Origin: Alteromonas pelagimontana | GTDB taxonomy: Bacteria; Pseudomonadota; Gammaproteobacteria; Enterobacterales; Alteromonadaceae | Reading direction: 5' to 3' | DNA length: 64,000 nt | NCBI RefSeq assembly: GCF_002499975.2 | Contig: NZ_CP052766.1 | Span: forward strand, 310,001 to 374,000 | Part shown: piece by piece, positions 16,219-27,949 of the stretch | Layout of the letters: each line of letters opens with the position of its first letter | Position numbering within the stretch: the first letter of the stretch is position 1 | The notes under the pieces: generated by a model | What the model was told of the DNA's origin: nothing | The model's input: only the letters and a program-made list of their open reading frames with translations | Databases searched by the model: none | Position numbers and translations under genes: made by a program

Positions 16219-17156
16219 ATGGCAGATTTATCTGAACAGACACTTTCTGATATTTTTAATCTCATTGATGAAGAGCAATTGAACACAATGGCGAAGTTGC
16301 TTGAAATGATTGATTGCCCGTCCGATTTAAGAGGGTTGCGCAAAGCGATAGCCACTGTCGAATATCTATTCTCTCTTTACCCTTCTCGCGTGACGACTTT
16401 GTTTGGCATAGACCATAATTCATTAAAGGCTTCATTATTAATCATTCACTCTTATCAACATAAAAACTCTTCAGCGTTTTGGAAAGAGTCGCACGGTCGG
16501 GGATGGAAGAGTGAACGACCAATTTATTCTCTGCTATTTATTTTCAGTGATAATAGAACCTCCCACGCTGCAGCAGCGCTTCTTCTATTTCTAGAGCACT
16601 ACTTAAACAACGAAACTAAAATTGTCGGCCAAAATAGAGCTGAAGAGTCAGTCCGTGCGTTCAGGATGTTATATACCGATGAGTCAACCAGAGATGAATG
16701 CTTCCGGGAGAGCAGTCTCGATAGAACTGTAGAAAATATTTTTGCCCTGAAGGAGCGTTTAAAAAGTGACGATGACGACAATTATCTACCCCGAGCGCAG
16801 TTGGGCTACCTCTATCAACTTGAACACTTTTACAGGTTAGACTGGGTTACAAGAGGAAGACATGAGAGAAGAACAGCCAAACAAATACGTGGGCACTACT
16901 CAAAAAAAAGATACGAGCGAATAACGGGTTCCGATGACTTAATGACGCCATCGCTAAATACGCAAAAGCTACCACGTATTTACGAAGAAGCGGGTGTAAC
17001 AAAAAGCGAGGACTTACCCGACGTTACGATCATCAAATCGTCGTCGCCCCCTCCTCTACTCCAGCCATATGAGCAGGCATCAATATCAGTTGTAAAAGAT
17101 AGTGCTCTTCACTGGTTCAATACAAAGAAAGTTAATATAGACATTAGGCGCTGTCA
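16219..17156 (+). pseudogene. Large recombinase-like gene, N-terminal fragment (split by IS3 element)
   Basis: The open frame begins at ATG 16219 and is interrupted at 17156 by the second IS3 element (duplicated TCA). Without the IS it continues in frame at 18440 and gives a protein of 828 aa (junction DIRRCHNLLPTSR). This half (about 313 aa) is helical and basic towards its end (RGRHERRTAKQIRGHYSKKR) with no recognisable catalytic motif. It is the middle gene of the three-gene recombinase operon. As it stands the frame runs 154 nt into the IS. Confidence 0.6.
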
Positions 17157-17164
17157 TGTAGTGG

Positions 17165-18402
<1,238 letters not shown>

Positions 18403-18439
18403 CTAATTAGGTGGCCAAATTCACTATGCCACTACATCA

Positions 18440-19988
18440 CAACCTACTTCCTACCAGCCGCACTATCCTGCAACCTCATGAACTAAAACTCTTAATACGT
18501 TCATTAACAAACACGTCAAGCGGCGCTATCGGGGGAATCGACAAAAAGCTAATCAGAGCGGTATTACTAATAGTGTTAATAACAGCGCGAGACTTACAAT
18601 CGGTTCTCAGCATCAAACAAGCGTCGACACAAAAAGAAGTCGGCTTTCATTTTGATGGTAGTGATATTTTATTGAATGTCGCGCCAGAACCTACAACATT
18701 GTCCCCTGTCCATAACGAATTATTGCTACCTGTTTCGAGCGTTATTTCTATCACGCTGCCCAAACACTTAGTTACGCACGTATCACCCTACTTTTCTGAT
18801 ACGTTTATTGAGCCTATACAACAAAAGAAACCTCTTGAATGGCAGGATGCAATCCAACGCTATTTGAAAGTTCTGAATCGAAAATTCAGTATTCAAATAA
18901 GTCTCACCAGGATTGAGCACCATTTAATAAATTGGGTTTCAGCACATGAAAGTTACGACCCTGTCTTACTCGACATACTTGCAGAAAAAACACGCTATCA
19001 AAGTCGCTCGGCAAAGCACTATGCCTACTACACAGAAACAGAAATCAATGATGAACTTCATGAGCTATGGAATGCATTATTCACTGAGGCTGCTCATCAA
19101 CAAGCTGAAAATAGTGATTCTTTGACGCCAACTATTAGCAGTGAATTAAAAATGGAACGAGGTGTTGGCTCTGCGTTCACACCAAAAGCCGATGCGCTAT
19201 CAGCATGGATAAGTGAAAAGGCTTCAATACTCCTTTCAAATAAACCTTTTGCGGTGTCATCTACTTTGGAAGGGCTCGTGAATTATCACAATGCCTACAC
19301 GCTTTATACCATTATCATGCTCAAGAGCGGCACAGGCTATCGCGCCGTATATAACCCCTTACCAAGCCTAGACTTAGCGCTTTTGCGATATCAAAGTATT
19401 TGTATATCTGACAAAGACTCCAAAACACTTTTCAATCATACAAGGGTTGTTGCCTGCCCCGACATATTAAAATCACAGATTTTGCATTACCAAGCACATT
19501 TCGAAGCGTTTGCTAATTTAATAGCCGTGAATTTCTCTTACTTTGCGCAACAATATTTCACCCATTCATCTCACTTACAGCACCTTAAGCTCACTTCAAA
19601 GACTGAGCGGCTCGAGCAATTTTTGGCGATTAAGAATTCTAGCGGTACTGACGGTATGTTTTTATTTTTTACCGAAAGTGACGAGCATGCCAGTCATATC
19701 AAAAAAGTAGTACAGAACAGCTCACCCACATTTTTGAACACGTATTTTCCATTTCCCCTAAACTTCGGCCGACACTATATGCGCCGTTACCTACAAAAGA
19801 ACAACATTCACCAAGAGCTTATAAAGTTTCAACTGGGGCATTGGATGACAGGTGAGACAGCGTTAGAAAAATTTTCAGAATTAAATCATGTGGAGGCAAT
19901 TCAGGCACTGCTACCGACATTAAATAGCATGATGGATGAACTTGGTTGGCGTGATATCCCTTCACTGCTAACACGGAAAAGGGCGTAA
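18440..19988 (+). pseudogene. Large recombinase-like gene, C-terminal fragment
   Basis: This is the downstream two thirds (about 515 aa) of the gene cut at 17156. Its last 100 residues resemble the catalytic end of tyrosine recombinases (GRHYMRRYLQKNNIHQELIK, then FQLGHWMTGETALEKFSEL), with RHxxR and LGH-like elements. I see no obvious catalytic Tyr at the usual place, so it may be a degenerate, structural partner. It ends 4 nt before the 1049-aa tyrosine recombinase gene. An open frame begins inside the IS at 18411, which could allow production of this part only. Confidence 0.55.
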
Positions 19989-19992
19989 TCGT

Positions 19993-22900
19993 TTGACAGC
20001 AATAAAGACCATTTTTACACCTGAGTTCCTAAACCAATATAAAACTAAAGCTTTAGAAGAGTCTGGTGCTTATTTAGTCATTGCTGAAAACCTACAGCTC
20101 GCATCAAGCGATATTAATAATAATATTGATAAGGTCCTAACGCTTACCCAACAGCTTGTTACGCTAAACAATGAAAAAATCGTTTCAAACAGTGTGTCTG
20201 CAGTAATAAAAAAACTGAGTAAAGACTTTCAGCTACACAATTTTCAGCTCATGCTGCTTCATTTACTGTTGAGAATGGCACAACAGAGCTTTGGTATTAC
20301 ATCGGTTCAAATAGACCGAAACTATCAAATAAAGCAGAATGCCCCTCTTCTTAAACCTGATGACTTCTTAACATCAAGGCTGCAAACAGAGTTATATGAT
20401 CTATTAGAAAACGAAGCAAAACAGCTAAGCTATTTAGCCTCACCAGAAACACAGACTGGCTTTCTCCTTCTGTGGTTATTTCTTAAAGAAGGTATTGATA
20501 GTACCGCCGCGTTAACGGCTATTGTATATCAGCCCAATAATGTCAAAACCCTATCTCGACATTGGTTTTATCAGGGGAAGGAAAGAATATGGCTATCTTC
20601 GACTGCAGAACTGTTTTTGCGGGCATTGTGGAACAGCTATGTTGGCAAACCAAAAAATTGCCTTACGGAAATAAACAATACCCTGATTGCTGAACGCATC
20701 ATTCCTTCATCCACTCGCGTTCAAATAGGTGCATTGCGTGCCATGCTTCGCACCGAATACATATTTAAAACTAGCGCCTCTAATTACGCCCAAAAAAAGC
20801 AATTGATGCCGTCGACGCCTCTGTCTATTAAAACACTGTATAGGGTCATGACAGGTATGTGCGTAATCCATGAGACAACGGCTCACCAAATAATATCTAT
20901 AACCCAAAACCAACGTGGACTTTGGCTATCTAGCCTTAGAAACGATAAGACCGAGACTACAGAAGCAAGGAACATTGAGGACGGGTTAAGCACTTTAGAG
21001 CAAGTCGAAATCGTCAAGCAGTTTTCCGATCAAATAAAAATACTGTCTCGACAAGAAAGCGCCCGAAATTATACACAGGTAAAAGAGCATCTTAGGCTGT
21101 GGCTTCAAGAAAGAGAAAATGCAACGACAACGCCCTTTTGTTGGCTTTTATTATCTTGGCTGTATCACCTACTAGCGCATGGAGGCATGCGTAAAAAACG
21201 CTTAAGGCCAAGAACCATAAAGAAATATATAAACAGTGTGGCGGCACCTGTGCTCCAAGAGTTTATTGATTGTAAAGCTGAGCGAATGGATGGGCACACG
21301 TGGGCTGAAAAACTAAACTTGGCAGCAGAAAATATAAACTCAAATAACCGAGACTATATTTTGTACTTTGCTGACTTTGTTGTAATGAACGATTTAGTAC
21401 CCGACCTCTGTTTGTCTGACCTTGATATCTCGTCTTCCCGTGGCAGTGTAAATGCCAACATTCTTACGCAAAACGAAGCCGAGTGCGTCATTAGTACGCT
21501 TAACCGGCTAGATACCAAAGCCTCGCACTTGGCACAGTTATGCTTTTGCCTTAGCTTTTACAGCGGTTTACGACGAGGTGAAATTGCCGGTTTGCAATAT
21601 GCCGATTTTCACTCTCTGGGTGATGACTATATTAATTTGCACGTAAGGCCAAACAAATACCGTGAACTAAAATCCCCTCAAAGTGCCAGAAATATTCCAC
21701 TGGATGTGCTTTGGCCAGAAGAGGAGCTTGTAAAGCTTAAGCAGTATTTACGCACCTCAAAAACCAAGTCTAAGAAAAAGAAGTCCAAAATATTTGGCGA
21801 TGAAGCCCCCTTGAATGAGGCATTTTTACTTGCTACCGAGGCAATGAAATTAATCACAGCCGAACCCACAATGCGCTTTCATCATTGCCGCCATTCATTT
21901 GCCAACTGGCTATACTTGCTGCTTTCATTACCAGAGAAACATAAGGTAAACTTTTACCCGTTTACTCGTCACGGTTATTTCGACGTGTCCAATAGGCAGA
22001 GAATAATGAAGCGCTTGGCGCTGGTAGAGTATTCGCGGAAGAAATTGTGGGCGGTATCTATTCTTCTTGGTCACAGTTCGCCCGCAGTCACCATGGCGTC
22101 TTACATACATACCAGCGAATTTTTACACCGCCTAAAATTTACAAACCACAGTCCCTCACCTCGTTTACTACGTAAGTTTTGGGGGCAGAATATCTCGATA
22201 GATGACTACGGTAGAATAGACAATTACCCAACATCCAAAGCCCACCTTTTAACAGCGCTTCCCAAGCAGATAACGTATGAAGCAATAGGCGAGAAGCAGC
22301 AAGAACAAAATATTACGCAGTGGCTTGAGAGCAAGCTCGTTAAAAAAGATGAGACAAGCGAAATTACACTCTCGCTGGTACGTACATGCTTCGAAATGCA
22401 CTTTGAGGGCCATTCTCCAGAAGAAATTGCCCGAGAGTTGCCTATCACGCGACAACAAGTTGCAGATATCGTTGAGTTAGATCCCGTATCTGATGAACGA
22501 GTTCACAACCAACCGAGCAACAGCAGCCATATACATACTCTGTACAAAAACATGACGGCCCGTCAGCATGAAATAACAAGCGAACTAGCCGAACAACTCG
22601 ATGCCCTCGGCACATTTGATGAAATCGATAACCGGGTGGACTTACAGAAAATCGCAAAGCTAGAAAAACACCTCGTCAAAGCAAAAGACTTTTTAATCCG
22701 CTCATATGATTGTGAAGCCACACTTTCTCTGCTGATACTCTTAAAACTACTCGGGTTTACAGAAGAACACTTGCGCCTTCGATGGTATTTCCCCTCACCT
22801 TCACAATTTGATGGCAGTAAAAGGCAACAGTATCGAGCGGACCTTCGTTTTTGGATACAAAATGTCGTTATGAAACTTTTTCCTGAACTCACAATAGAAG

Positions 22901-23142
22901 TGATAGTACCTCACAACTACGCGCAAAATATTAGACACGTACCCGGCGTTAAAACAATAACAAGTGACGAGGGCCGTTTTCTCAGTTATGAGAAGCATGG
23001 CACCGTTAGTGTACATTTGCTTGAACGCCCCCTAGTAGCTGATAAGTCTGAATCAAGTACTCCACCTCTATCAAGACGAAGTAGAGCTTATGTTTGCTTT
23101 CTAAGACTGTTGTTTACTTGGGTGACCTTGCACCATGAATGA
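19993..23142 (+). CDS. Very large tyrosine recombinase/integrase
   Basis: This 1049-aa protein uses a TTG start. The catalytic domain lies mid-protein (about residues 490-720) and contains the full signature: YSGLRRGEIAGL (Arg I), RFHHCRHSFANW (HxxR) and LLGHSSPAVTMASYIHTSE (His/Tyr). This is far longer than a normal 350-400 aa integrase, with about 480 residues before the catalytic core and 330 after it. The C-terminal part includes a possible helix-turn-helix (EEIARELPITRQQVADIVEL). It is the last gene of a three-gene module next to the tRNA-Val att fragment and is the best candidate for the island's integrase. It looks intact, but its two upstream partners are broken by IS elements. Confidence 0.85.
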   Translation: MTAIKTIFTPEFLNQYKTKALEESGAYLVIAENLQLASSDINNNIDKVLTLTQQLVTLNNEKIVSNSVSAVIKKLSKDFQLHNFQLMLLHLLLRMAQQSFGITSVQIDRNYQIKQNAPLLKPDDFLTSRLQTELYDLLENEAKQLSYLASPETQTGFLLLWLFLKEGIDSTAALTAIVYQPNNVKTLSRHWFYQGKERIWLSSTAELFLRALWNSYVGKPKNCLTEINNTLIAERIIPSSTRVQIGALRAMLRTEYIFKTSASNYAQKKQLMPSTPLSIKTLYRVMTGMCVIHETTAHQIISITQNQRGLWLSSLRNDKTETTEARNIEDGLSTLEQVEIVKQFSDQIKILSRQESARNYTQVKEHLRLWLQERENATTTPFCWLLLSWLYHLLAHGGMRKKRLRPRTIKKYINSVAAPVLQEFIDCKAERMDGHTWAEKLNLAAENINSNNRDYILYFADFVVMNDLVPDLCLSDLDISSSRGSVNANILTQNEAECVISTLNRLDTKASHLAQLCFCLSFYSGLRRGEIAGLQYADFHSLGDDYINLHVRPNKYRELKSPQSARNIPLDVLWPEEELVKLKQYLRTSKTKSKKKKSKIFGDEAPLNEAFLLATEAMKLITAEPTMRFHHCRHSFANWLYLLLSLPEKHKVNFYPFTRHGYFDVSNRQRIMKRLALVEYSRKKLWAVSILLGHSSPAVTMASYIHTSEFLHRLKFTNHSPSPRLLRKFWGQNISIDDYGRIDNYPTSKAHLLTALPKQITYEAIGEKQQEQNITQWLESKLVKKDETSEITLSLVRTCFEMHFEGHSPEEIARELPITRQQVADIVELDPVSDERVHNQPSNSSHIHTLYKNMTARQHEITSELAEQLDALGTFDEIDNRVDLQKIAKLEKHLVKAKDFLIRSYDCEATLSLLILLKLLGFTEEHLRLRWYFPSPSQFDGSKRQQYRADLRFWIQNVVMKLFPELTIEVIVPHNYAQNIRHVPGVKTITSDEGRFLSYEKHGTVSVHLLERPLVADKSESSTPPLSRRSRAYVCFLRLLFTWVTLHHE

Positions 23143-23364
23143 TGAATAAAAACGCAGGAGCTTTCAGCGAGGCATGAACACTTCGCGAGTACAGTCATTG
23201 CAAGTATTGCCAGAGAGTTAGTTTAGATCGATACAGATAATTCTCGTAGATTAAAGAGCTCCAGCACTTTCATATCAGAAATATATAATTATATATTCAG
23301 GATATAAAAGCTTATAAAAGCGGTTCGCATATTTCACCAAAGGCAAGGTAAAGAAAGTCTTCAG

Positions 23365-23625
23365 ATGGAAATAAACGTCACACCTAAATCTGAAGCTGAG
23401 ATTCAAGAGCAAATAAATTCCCGCTACACGTCCGGCATTGAATACCCCTTTTCAACAAGTCTTCGTTTTTCGCTAATAGTTGGAAACGCGTTTTTGTTTT
23501 TAAGGGGTAATCGTTTAGAACGATATTCTGTGGACAGTTTCTCCACATTGGAGCTGCGAGAAAAAGAAATTCCCTCCGCTATAAATAGTGAGTTCGGCTT
23601 TGATGTAAGTAGTTATTTTCTTTAG
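23365..23625 (+). CDS. Hypothetical small protein
   Basis: This is an open frame of 86 aa beginning MEINVTPKSEAEIQEQINSR. I recognise no family. It is in the gap between the plus-strand recombinase and the minus-strand DUF262 genes, has no strong ribosome site, and may be spurious. The flanking gaps (23143-23364 and 23626-23783) show nothing I can name. Confidence 0.35.
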   Translation: MEINVTPKSEAEIQEQINSRYTSGIEYPFSTSLRFSLIVGNAFLFLRGNRLERYSVDSFSTLELREKEIPSAINSEFGFDVSSYFL

Positions 23626-23783
23626 TGCCAAATTTTGTCCCGCGTAAAACATCTTCAGTCCGGATATTGATGATATTTCAGCCAAAACCTCTTGTTTCAC
23701 TTCTGGTTTTTTGAGTCTTTTTAACGCGTCTTATCTAAGCTATGTTTATTCGCTGCTTCTGATATCCGTTTACTGGATTGCGA

Positions 23784-25826
23784 TCATTTAGTTAACCCAT
23801 AGTGGGCTGCTAACGCATTTAACATCTCTTTTTGGTGAAGTTGTATTTGCGTTTTCTGCCAGTCACCCTGTTCTTTCAATATTTTGAACATGGCTTTTAA
23901 CTTTAACGACTCATATTGAGGCTTTGCCTCAAAATCAACTAATTTCTTTTTAACCGCTTGATTGCTATATGACGAATTTTCACCTGGACTCAATAAAACT
24001 AGATTTCCAAAAGCATCCAAAAAGTCACGCTCTATTATATTTTGGTATTCTTCACGCTGAGGATATACATGCTCGACCGAGTTTTTCGCCGTGATACGGT
24101 AATTGCTAAATTGTTTGAGATGCCTATTTGTTTCTTTTTTCCACAATATGTATTCCAGCTTTTGGAACCAATAATGTTCAAAGCTGGTTCCTCGAGGCTC
24201 TGCAAAGTAATCAACGATTTTTTGCCAAGAGTCGATTACAGGTTGCTGTTGTTTAGCTTGCTTAAAACTGGCAGTTTTTTGAGTCTCTGAATCAGCAGCT
24301 AATGACAAATCGTTATCAATTTTCTCGAGCAAAGCGATGGCTTGTGCATCTTCAGTAGTATTTTCTCTTATCAAACCCGCGATAAAGGGCGTGAGCCAAT
24401 ACTGAGCGCTGCGCTCACCGGTAAAGTTTCGCACGCTTTGGAGCATCACTAGTTTATTTAGTTCTTTTTGGGTACGATTAATGTACCGTTTACCACCTGA
24501 TTCGCTTTTTGTTAGATAAGTTAATCGTAGTTGTTCATCATCACTATCGTCTCGCTCAACCCACTTAACCACCCATCGATCAAATTGATAACGTACTCGC
24601 CACAAGGTTTTGATGAAGTCTTTTACTTCTTCTTCACTGGCCTTTGTCAGCGGCTCAAAGGTTTCTAATAATTTATCTGCATGCACACGAGGGACTACAT
24701 CGTCTGTATCATCAAACTCAACAGCACGGTTGGCTAAATATATTCGGTAAGCGTGGATGAGTAGTAGTGGGAAACTAATGATAGGACGACAGTATACTGT
24801 TTCGGTTTCTAAATCGTAGGAGCCAGCATCCTGTTCATTGTCCAATTTGTTATCTTCACTATTTTTGTTATCACTCTCTGCAGCTGCTTCTAACTGCTCT
24901 GCCAGTTGCATGATGGTCAAGCCCTGCTTGTGCGTATTCCCACCATAGCTCTTTACAAATAACGTTTCATTAAAGGAGGCTAAATGCTCAGGCTCAATAT
25001 CGTTCCACGGGGCATTAGGAAAAACTTTGCGTACGTTACGTTCGAAGTAGTTTTCCATATGTTCGCAAGCTAACCACATAGCATCGAATAATGGCTTATC
25101 AGTTGAGATTTGTTTAAGCAACTTTGACTTCAATATATCGGACTGCTCAAGCTGTATGCCGGCAGTATTCATTGTTGCGAATAAACGATTTAAATCCATT
25201 TGTGGAGGTACAATATTATTCACCCATTGCACATTTTTGAAAATGTAATCGCCTAGTAAAACACGGTCTTGATTTTCCAGCGCATTTACTTGTTGCTCTA
25301 ATACTTGCAATGCTGCGTATATGCGATTCAAATAGGGATTTTCATCGATAGCTTCCAATCCAGGAAATACATAATCATCTAGGCCTGCTAAACTACCCAA
25401 CAAGTGCTGCACTTGGTCACGAATTTTAAATTGCAGTCTAGGTTGCTTGTTGAAAGCGGCGATATCAGCAATAGCTGAATCGACTTTTGCCATTTTAAAA
25501 GCAAGTGCAATAAGCATTAATGTGGTGGTGCGTTGCTGTCCATCAATCAGCTCATAAATACCATTTCCATCTTCGTCTTGCTCTAGAGACGTTAGCACCG
25601 TACCAATAAAATAATTGGGCTCTTTCGCCACGCGCGCATCGTTAATATCTTTAAACAGCTTTAGCACGGCTTCATCAGGCCAAATATAAGGGCGCTGATA
25701 ACTAGGTATGCTAAATTGATATTCATTCATTTGAATGTAACTTAACGTTAGCACTTGCGTTTCAACTTGATGCTGTATCAATCGTTTTCCTTTTCCATTG
25801 GCTTCACTCGTAACTATATTAACCAT
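23784..25826 (-). CDS. DUF262/DUF1524 (GmrSD-like) type IV restriction protein
   Basis: I start this gene at the ATG at 25826 because GGAGG lies 6 nt upstream and it overlaps the previous stop by 8 nt; the frame extends 19 codons further without a ribosome site. The product is about 680 aa. The N-terminal DUF262 domain shows IPSYQRPYIWPDEAVL and LIDGQQRTTTLMLI, the ParB-like DGQQR nucleotide-hydrolysis motif. The C-terminal DUF1524 HNH nuclease domain shows NSVEHVYPQREEYQ and FGNLVLLSPGENSSYSNQA. In GmrSD-type enzymes these domains cut modified phage DNA using NTP. Its partner is the DUF262 gene directly upstream. Confidence 0.82.
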   Translation of the reverse strand: MVNIVTSEANGKGKRLIQHQVETQVLTLSYIQMNEYQFSIPSYQRPYIWPDEAVLKLFKDINDARVAKEPNYFIGTVLTSLEQDEDGNGIYELIDGQQRTTTLMLIALAFKMAKVDSAIADIAAFNKQPRLQFKIRDQVQHLLGSLAGLDDYVFPGLEAIDENPYLNRIYAALQVLEQQVNALENQDRVLLGDYIFKNVQWVNNIVPPQMDLNRLFATMNTAGIQLEQSDILKSKLLKQISTDKPLFDAMWLACEHMENYFERNVRKVFPNAPWNDIEPEHLASFNETLFVKSYGGNTHKQGLTIMQLAEQLEAAAESDNKNSEDNKLDNEQDAGSYDLETETVYCRPIISFPLLLIHAYRIYLANRAVEFDDTDDVVPRVHADKLLETFEPLTKASEEEVKDFIKTLWRVRYQFDRWVVKWVERDDSDDEQLRLTYLTKSESGGKRYINRTQKELNKLVMLQSVRNFTGERSAQYWLTPFIAGLIRENTTEDAQAIALLEKIDNDLSLAADSETQKTASFKQAKQQQPVIDSWQKIVDYFAEPRGTSFEHYWFQKLEYILWKKETNRHLKQFSNYRITAKNSVEHVYPQREEYQNIIERDFLDAFGNLVLLSPGENSSYSNQAVKKKLVDFEAKPQYESLKLKAMFKILKEQGDWQKTQIQLHQKEMLNALAAHYGLTK

Positions 25827-27384
25827 GCAGTCCTCCACTACTCTTGCGCGTAAGCACCTGATTCGAAGGCTCTGCTTCAGCACTTAAAGGAAGAATATAA
25901 GCATCCAACTGTGCTGTATAATTGTCGGCAATTGCTTGGGCTGAGTCGTCTTTAACAAGCTCTATACCTAAGTGCTGCAATACGTTAAATACAAAACGTT
26001 TTTTAACGCTGTTTTTATCAACTGCTAAATTGGCGGGGTCTGCCATAAAGCTAAAGCGATCAAGGTAATCGAAGCACATTTTTGGAGTGTAGCTGGCTGT
26101 AATCCAATCCAATACAGGGGTATCGCGAACAAATGCGGAGATAGAACTCTCTCTCACCGCTTTTTGATTGCTTACGCGAGGCGAGTAAATGACGCGAAAC
26201 AATTTCTTCGCCGCAATGTCTAATTGTTGCTCACCAAATTGGCTAATATAAATAATCAAAGCCGTATCATATAGCCCTTTCAAATAGCTGCAGCCATCAA
26301 GCTGGCAGATGAGGTTTCGATAAAAATGGAAAAAGCGCGAAAGTGTACTCCCACTAATATCAGAAGTATTAACATTTATCTTTTTTTGTTTTAATCCACT
26401 CTTTAAATATTTGTCTCTTAACTGTTCAAAATAGCTCAAATAATGAATGGTATTAACACCACTGTTCAATGGCTGCCTTAGCTCATAACCCTGCTGTGCT
26501 TGTTTATCTATTTGACTGCCATCAGGCAAATAAGCACGTTCAAAGCGGCCAAACGCTATATCCTCACCTTTCCCCGTACTTTCTCCAAGCTCATTTACTA
26601 CAGCACTTCTCACCAGATGAGGCTGCCGATGGGAAGGTACAATTCTATTGTACAATTTTTGCCAGTAGCGCCCCTTAATTATGGAGCTAACAACGGGGTT
26701 TAGATCGCCTAAAGCTTCCCATTTAGCGGCAAACTCATTCTGGCTTTGTCTTTCAACAGCCCTAAGATGATGCGCTTTAATAATGTCTGGTCCACTTAGT
26801 CTAACGCCTCCTGTATTTTGGGTTTCAAAAAAACGGTATGCATCATCTTCTGAGCGAGTAACAACCAATGTTAAATTGATTTTATGGGCATCAAATGTAG
26901 CAATTTGGCTGGCATAATCACCTTTTATTTGCTCGTTTAACCAAGCAAGGTTTTTGACGATTTGTTGTTGTGACTCTGGCGAATCATAACTAAGCGACAA
27001 TTCGAAAGCGCTGCAATTAAATTTATTATCATCAAAAGTGTTTGTAGCTTTAGTAATACGAGATAAATGCTGTACATAAATAATTAATGCTAAGGTGGTT
27101 AAGCGCTGCTGACCATCAATAATATTTAACTGACCGTTCTCCGCTGACTGATGCAAAATCACGCTGCCTAGGTAATACCCGTAAAGAGTTTGGTTTTGTA
27201 ACAAATCATCCAAGAAAAGCTGATAATCACTCAACAGTTTTTTAATTTGCACTTCGCCCCAACGATAAGGGCGCTGGTATTCAGGTATTGCTAACTCTCC
27301 AACAATTTCCGTATTATTAGCACAAACGATACGTTGACTACTGAACAACTGCGCTAAGGTACAACTCGCAACTTCAACCGACAT
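25819..27384 (-). CDS. DUF262 domain protein, partner of a GmrSD-like pair
   Basis: This 521-aa protein has an N-terminal DUF262 domain (AIPEYQRPYRWGEVQIKKLL; YLGSVILH; IIDGQQRLTTLALIIYVQHL; FFETQNTGGVRLSGPDIIKA). The C-terminal half is helical, with no HNH motif that I can see. It overlaps the downstream DUF262/DUF1524 gene by 8 nt. Two adjacent DUF262 genes, one with and one without a clear nuclease domain, resemble the split GmrS/GmrD arrangement. The 154-bp gap before it carries its promoter. Confidence 0.78.
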   Translation of the reverse strand: MSVEVASCTLAQLFSSQRIVCANNTEIVGELAIPEYQRPYRWGEVQIKKLLSDYQLFLDDLLQNQTLYGYYLGSVILHQSAENGQLNIIDGQQRLTTLALIIYVQHLSRITKATNTFDDNKFNCSAFELSLSYDSPESQQQIVKNLAWLNEQIKGDYASQIATFDAHKINLTLVVTRSEDDAYRFFETQNTGGVRLSGPDIIKAHHLRAVERQSQNEFAAKWEALGDLNPVVSSIIKGRYWQKLYNRIVPSHRQPHLVRSAVVNELGESTGKGEDIAFGRFERAYLPDGSQIDKQAQQGYELRQPLNSGVNTIHYLSYFEQLRDKYLKSGLKQKKINVNTSDISGSTLSRFFHFYRNLICQLDGCSYLKGLYDTALIIYISQFGEQQLDIAAKKLFRVIYSPRVSNQKAVRESSISAFVRDTPVLDWITASYTPKMCFDYLDRFSFMADPANLAVDKNSVKKRFVFNVLQHLGIELVKDDSAQAIADNYTAQLDAYILPLSAEAEPSNQVLTRKSSGGLHG

Positions 27385-27538
27385 ACACCTTCCTTGCCAT
27401 ATAAATTCCGCATCTAAAATCTAGCATGTTAGTTTTGACCGCTACCGTTATGTTTGTGATTATTTTTTAAAAAATCTTGCTAACTTTGTCGGTTCAAGAT
27501 TAAAAAAGAAAATAAATCATACAATCATTCTGAAACGC

Positions 27539-27805
27539 TCAAACACCAATATTTCTTCGAAGTACCTCAGCTGACTTGATAATACGCTCAGTCCGATATA
27601 GCTCTGGATGCTTTTCTGATTCCTCGTAGTCCGTAGGGTCACCTGTTTTTGCGTTCACAATCCAAGATACCTCAGGGCGACGCTTTCCCAAATACATGCC
27701 CACAGAACGCGAGTTTACGCCAAGAATCTCAGCTACAACACCATAAGTACAACGGGTTTTGACTGTGTTTAAGTACTTAATGATTTTTTGAACTTTTTCT
27801 TCCAT
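27539..27805 (-). CDS. Small AGT/ATL-like DNA-binding protein
   Basis: This 88-aa protein aligns by eye with the C-terminal winged-helix domain of O6-alkylguanine transferases and alkyltransferase-like proteins. TYGVVAEILGVNSRSVGMYL corresponds to the TYGxVA...ARxVG region, and SWIVNAKTGDP to the PWHRVVxxxG region, but the PCHR-type catalytic Cys is absent. ATL proteins bind flipped, modified bases without repairing them. It lies alone between the Druantia-like helicase gene (143 bp away) and the DUF262 pair (154 bp away), all on one strand. Relation to either defence unit is inference. Confidence 0.5.
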   Translation of the reverse strand: MEEKVQKIIKYLNTVKTRCTYGVVAEILGVNSRSVGMYLGKRRPEVSWIVNAKTGDPTDYEESEKHPELYRTERIIKSAEVLRRNIGV

Positions 27806-27949
27806 CTTAGACTGGCCTGATTACCTTATATACTCATCTTTGAACACCAGTAACAAAAAGGCTATTGCGATTTGTCACTGGCGTCAGGTGATGATTGATT
27901 TTATTGTCGGACTCCAAAAATGCACCGGGCAAAAGATAAATGAGGTCCT

